Part shown: one piece after another, positions 62,782 through 64,000 of the stretch
How positions within the stretch are numbered: position 1 is the stretch's first letter
How the letters are laid out: each line of letters opens with the position of its first letter
NCBI RefSeq assembly: GCF_018100985.1
Contig: NZ_JAGJEI010000009.1
Location: forward strand, 62,001 to 126,000
Origin: Pseudoalteromonas sp. MMG007
Lineage (GTDB): Bacteria > Pseudomonadota > Gammaproteobacteria > Enterobacterales > Alteromonadaceae
Direction: 5' to 3'
Length of the DNA: 64,000 nucleotides
Translations under genes and position numbers: made by a program
Notes under the pieces: model-generated
What the model was told of the DNA's origin: nothing
Database searches by the model: none
The model's input: the letters and a program-made list of their open reading frames with translations, nothing else

Positions 62782-64000
62782 ATGCGCGTTTTAAAATTTG
62801 GCGGCTCTTCGCTTGCCGACTTTGCATGCTTAAATCAGGTAGCTCAGTTAGCTAAAGCACAATTAAAAGATGAAATGTTATTGGTACTATCTGCACCTGG
62901 CGGCATGACCGATTCTCTTGTAGCGCTAGCTGCAGCAGCAGAGCAAGGTTTAGATTTTTCACAGCAGTGGCAGGCGCTTGTTAGTCGATGCGAGGGTTTA
63001 AAAACCGATGTAGAGAAAACAGGTGCGGTAGTTTCTAATTGGCCTAACTTAGATGAGTTAAAAAATAAGTTAGACGGTGTAGCACTTATTAAGTGTTGCC
63101 CAGATCAGGTTCGTGCATTTGTCATTAGTTTTGGTGAACGTGTGAGCGTGTCGCTTATGCAAAGTTTATTAAGCTCGCACGATGCTAAATATTTAGAAGC
63201 AACAAGCTGTATAGCCTCAACAGGTGGCTACATTGATGCCGAAGCAGATTTAGTAACAAGCAAGGCGCGTTTTCAAGCTGTACTTAAAGAAAACCCAGCC
63301 ACCATTTATATTATGCCTGGTTTTACTGCAAGTAATGATAAAGGCGAACTGACTACGCTTGGCCGAAATGGTTCTGATTATTCTGCAGCAATTGCAGCTG
63401 CCTGTTTAGAGGCTGAAATATGCCAAATTTGGACAGACGTTGATGGTGTTTACAGCGCTGATCCTCGCTATATTAAAAAAGCGACTAAAGTAGATTTCTT
63501 ATCTTATAAAGAAGCGATGGAGCTTTCTTATTTTGGTGCCAAAGTACTTCACCCTAAAACTATTTTGCCTTGCGCTAAAGCGGGTGTACCGTGTGAAATC
63601 AAAAATACGCATAACCCAGACGCTCAAGGCTCACTAATTGGTAACGACTATAAATCTGACGAGCCAGTAAAAGCGCTTTCAAGTTTACAAGATTTAGCAA
63701 TGCTTACCGTGTCAGGCCCTGGTATGAAAGGTAAAGTGGGTATGGCATCTAAAGTGTTTAACGCACTTGCTCACGACAACGTATCAATTGTTTTAATTAC
63801 GCAATCTTCATGTGAATTTAGCATTAGCTTTTGTGTTCACGAAACTGATTTAGCGTTGGCACTTGATGCGCTACAAACAGCATTTGAACTTGAGTTACAA
63901 GCAGGGCTTATTGAGCCAGTACAGGTACAGCGTAACTTAGCTATAGTTACGCTTGTGGGCGATAACATGCGTGCACACCGTGGCTTAGCTGCTAAGTTTT
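62782..64000 (+). CDS. thrA: Bifunctional aspartokinase/homoserine dehydrogenase I (partial)
   Basis: The frame is open from ATG 62782 to the window end (406 codons), so only the kinase, the regulatory domain and the first part of the next region are visible. Aspartokinase motifs: MRVLKFGGSSLADF at the start, VISFGERVSVSLM, GFTASNDKGELTTLGRNGSDYSAAI (ATP and aspartate binding) and IWTDVDGVYSADPR. The ACT-type region (LTVSGPGMKGKVGMASKVFN, ITQSSCEFSISF) follows near residue 310-355, and LAIVTLVGDNM is the second ACT. It begins threonine synthesis and is inhibited by threonine. AGGA precedes the ATG. Confidence 0.93.
   Translation, partial: MRVLKFGGSSLADFACLNQVAQLAKAQLKDEMLLVLSAPGGMTDSLVALAAAAEQGLDFSQQWQALVSRCEGLKTDVEKTGAVVSNWPNLDELKNKLDGVALIKCCPDQVRAFVISFGERVSVSLMQSLLSSHDAKYLEATSCIASTGGYIDAEADLVTSKARFQAVLKENPATIYIMPGFTASNDKGELTTLGRNGSDYSAAIAAACLEAEICQIWTDVDGVYSADPRYIKKATKVDFLSYKEAMELSYFGAKVLHPKTILPCAKAGVPCEIKNTHNPDAQGSLIGNDYKSDEPVKALSSLQDLAMLTVSGPGMKGKVGMASKVFNALAHDNVSIVLITQSSCEFSISFCVHETDLALALDALQTAFELELQAGLIEPVQVQRNLAIVTLVGDNMRAHRGLAAKF

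Noticed and set aside
1..64000. CRISPR arrays, insertion sequences, rRNA genes or a replication origin
   Set aside because: No regularly spaced short direct repeats, transposase motifs, rRNA-like sequence or DnaA-box cluster was seen on reading the window.

Overview
The window looks like a chromosomal stretch from a marine gammaproteobacterium of the order Alteromonadales, most likely Pseudoalteromonas. This rests on moderately AT-rich DNA, gamma-type operons (pepA-holC-valS divergent from lptF-lptG, rdgC, a thrL attenuator before thrA), many two-component proteins, exported peptidases, a TonB-dependent receptor and a REP-like hairpin. The genus is inference; the class is well supported by family content and order.

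Layout. 1-2.5 kb: the end of alr, a DUF2960-like gene, and a small thiamine-type uptake operon (YkoF-like binder, PnuC-like transporter, APH-fold kinase) that meets a tiny HTH gene tail to tail. 2.7-6 kb: tRNA-Arg(CCG), an HD-GYP c-di-GMP phosphodiesterase, a small membrane protein and a FadL porin. 6-13.6 kb: valS, holC and pepA on the minus strand, divergent from the lipopolysaccharide export permeases lptF/lptG. 13.6-15 kb: an RDD protein, then tRNA-Leu(CAA) followed by 163-bp tandem repeats that appear to carry remnants of the tRNA 3' end. 15-22.5 kb: an NtrC-type two-component system divergent from a MacAB-like ABC export operon that has a clear sigma-54 promoter and a paired upstream enhancer site. 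22.7-34 kb: a desaturase, an exported M20 amidohydrolase, a GFA protein, a NimT/NimR-like MFS/AraC pair, a TonB receptor, a YoaK protein, a solute-binding protein and small exported or hypothetical genes.

34.0-36.2 kb is the most unusual stretch. A Ser/Thr protein kinase gene and an XRE regulator gene each have the architecture of an integron gene cassette, with attC-type inverted core sites, but no integrase gene is visible. An eroded ORF remnant sits beside them.

36.7-44.8 kb: an aldehyde dehydrogenase, a Nudix hydrolase, then a five-gene phosphorelay cluster (sigma-54 response regulator, a DHp-only mini-protein, a CHASE3 histidine kinase, an Rcp1-like regulator, and a REC-HK-REC-REC hybrid). 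44.8-64 kb: mostly housekeeping and accessory enzymes (FAH-family hydrolase, aldo/keto reductase, thioesterase, dinB, a second M17 aminopeptidase, a Cache chemoreceptor, a DPP-IV-like peptidase, a HIT protein, a DPP III-like lipoprotein, an HDOD protein, rdgC), a histidine kinase and single-domain regulator, and the thr operon leader with the start of thrA running off the end.

Starts were moved from the longest ORF to an internal codon where a Shine-Dalgarno sequence or family length supports it. All family names come from reading motifs by eye; no database search was run.
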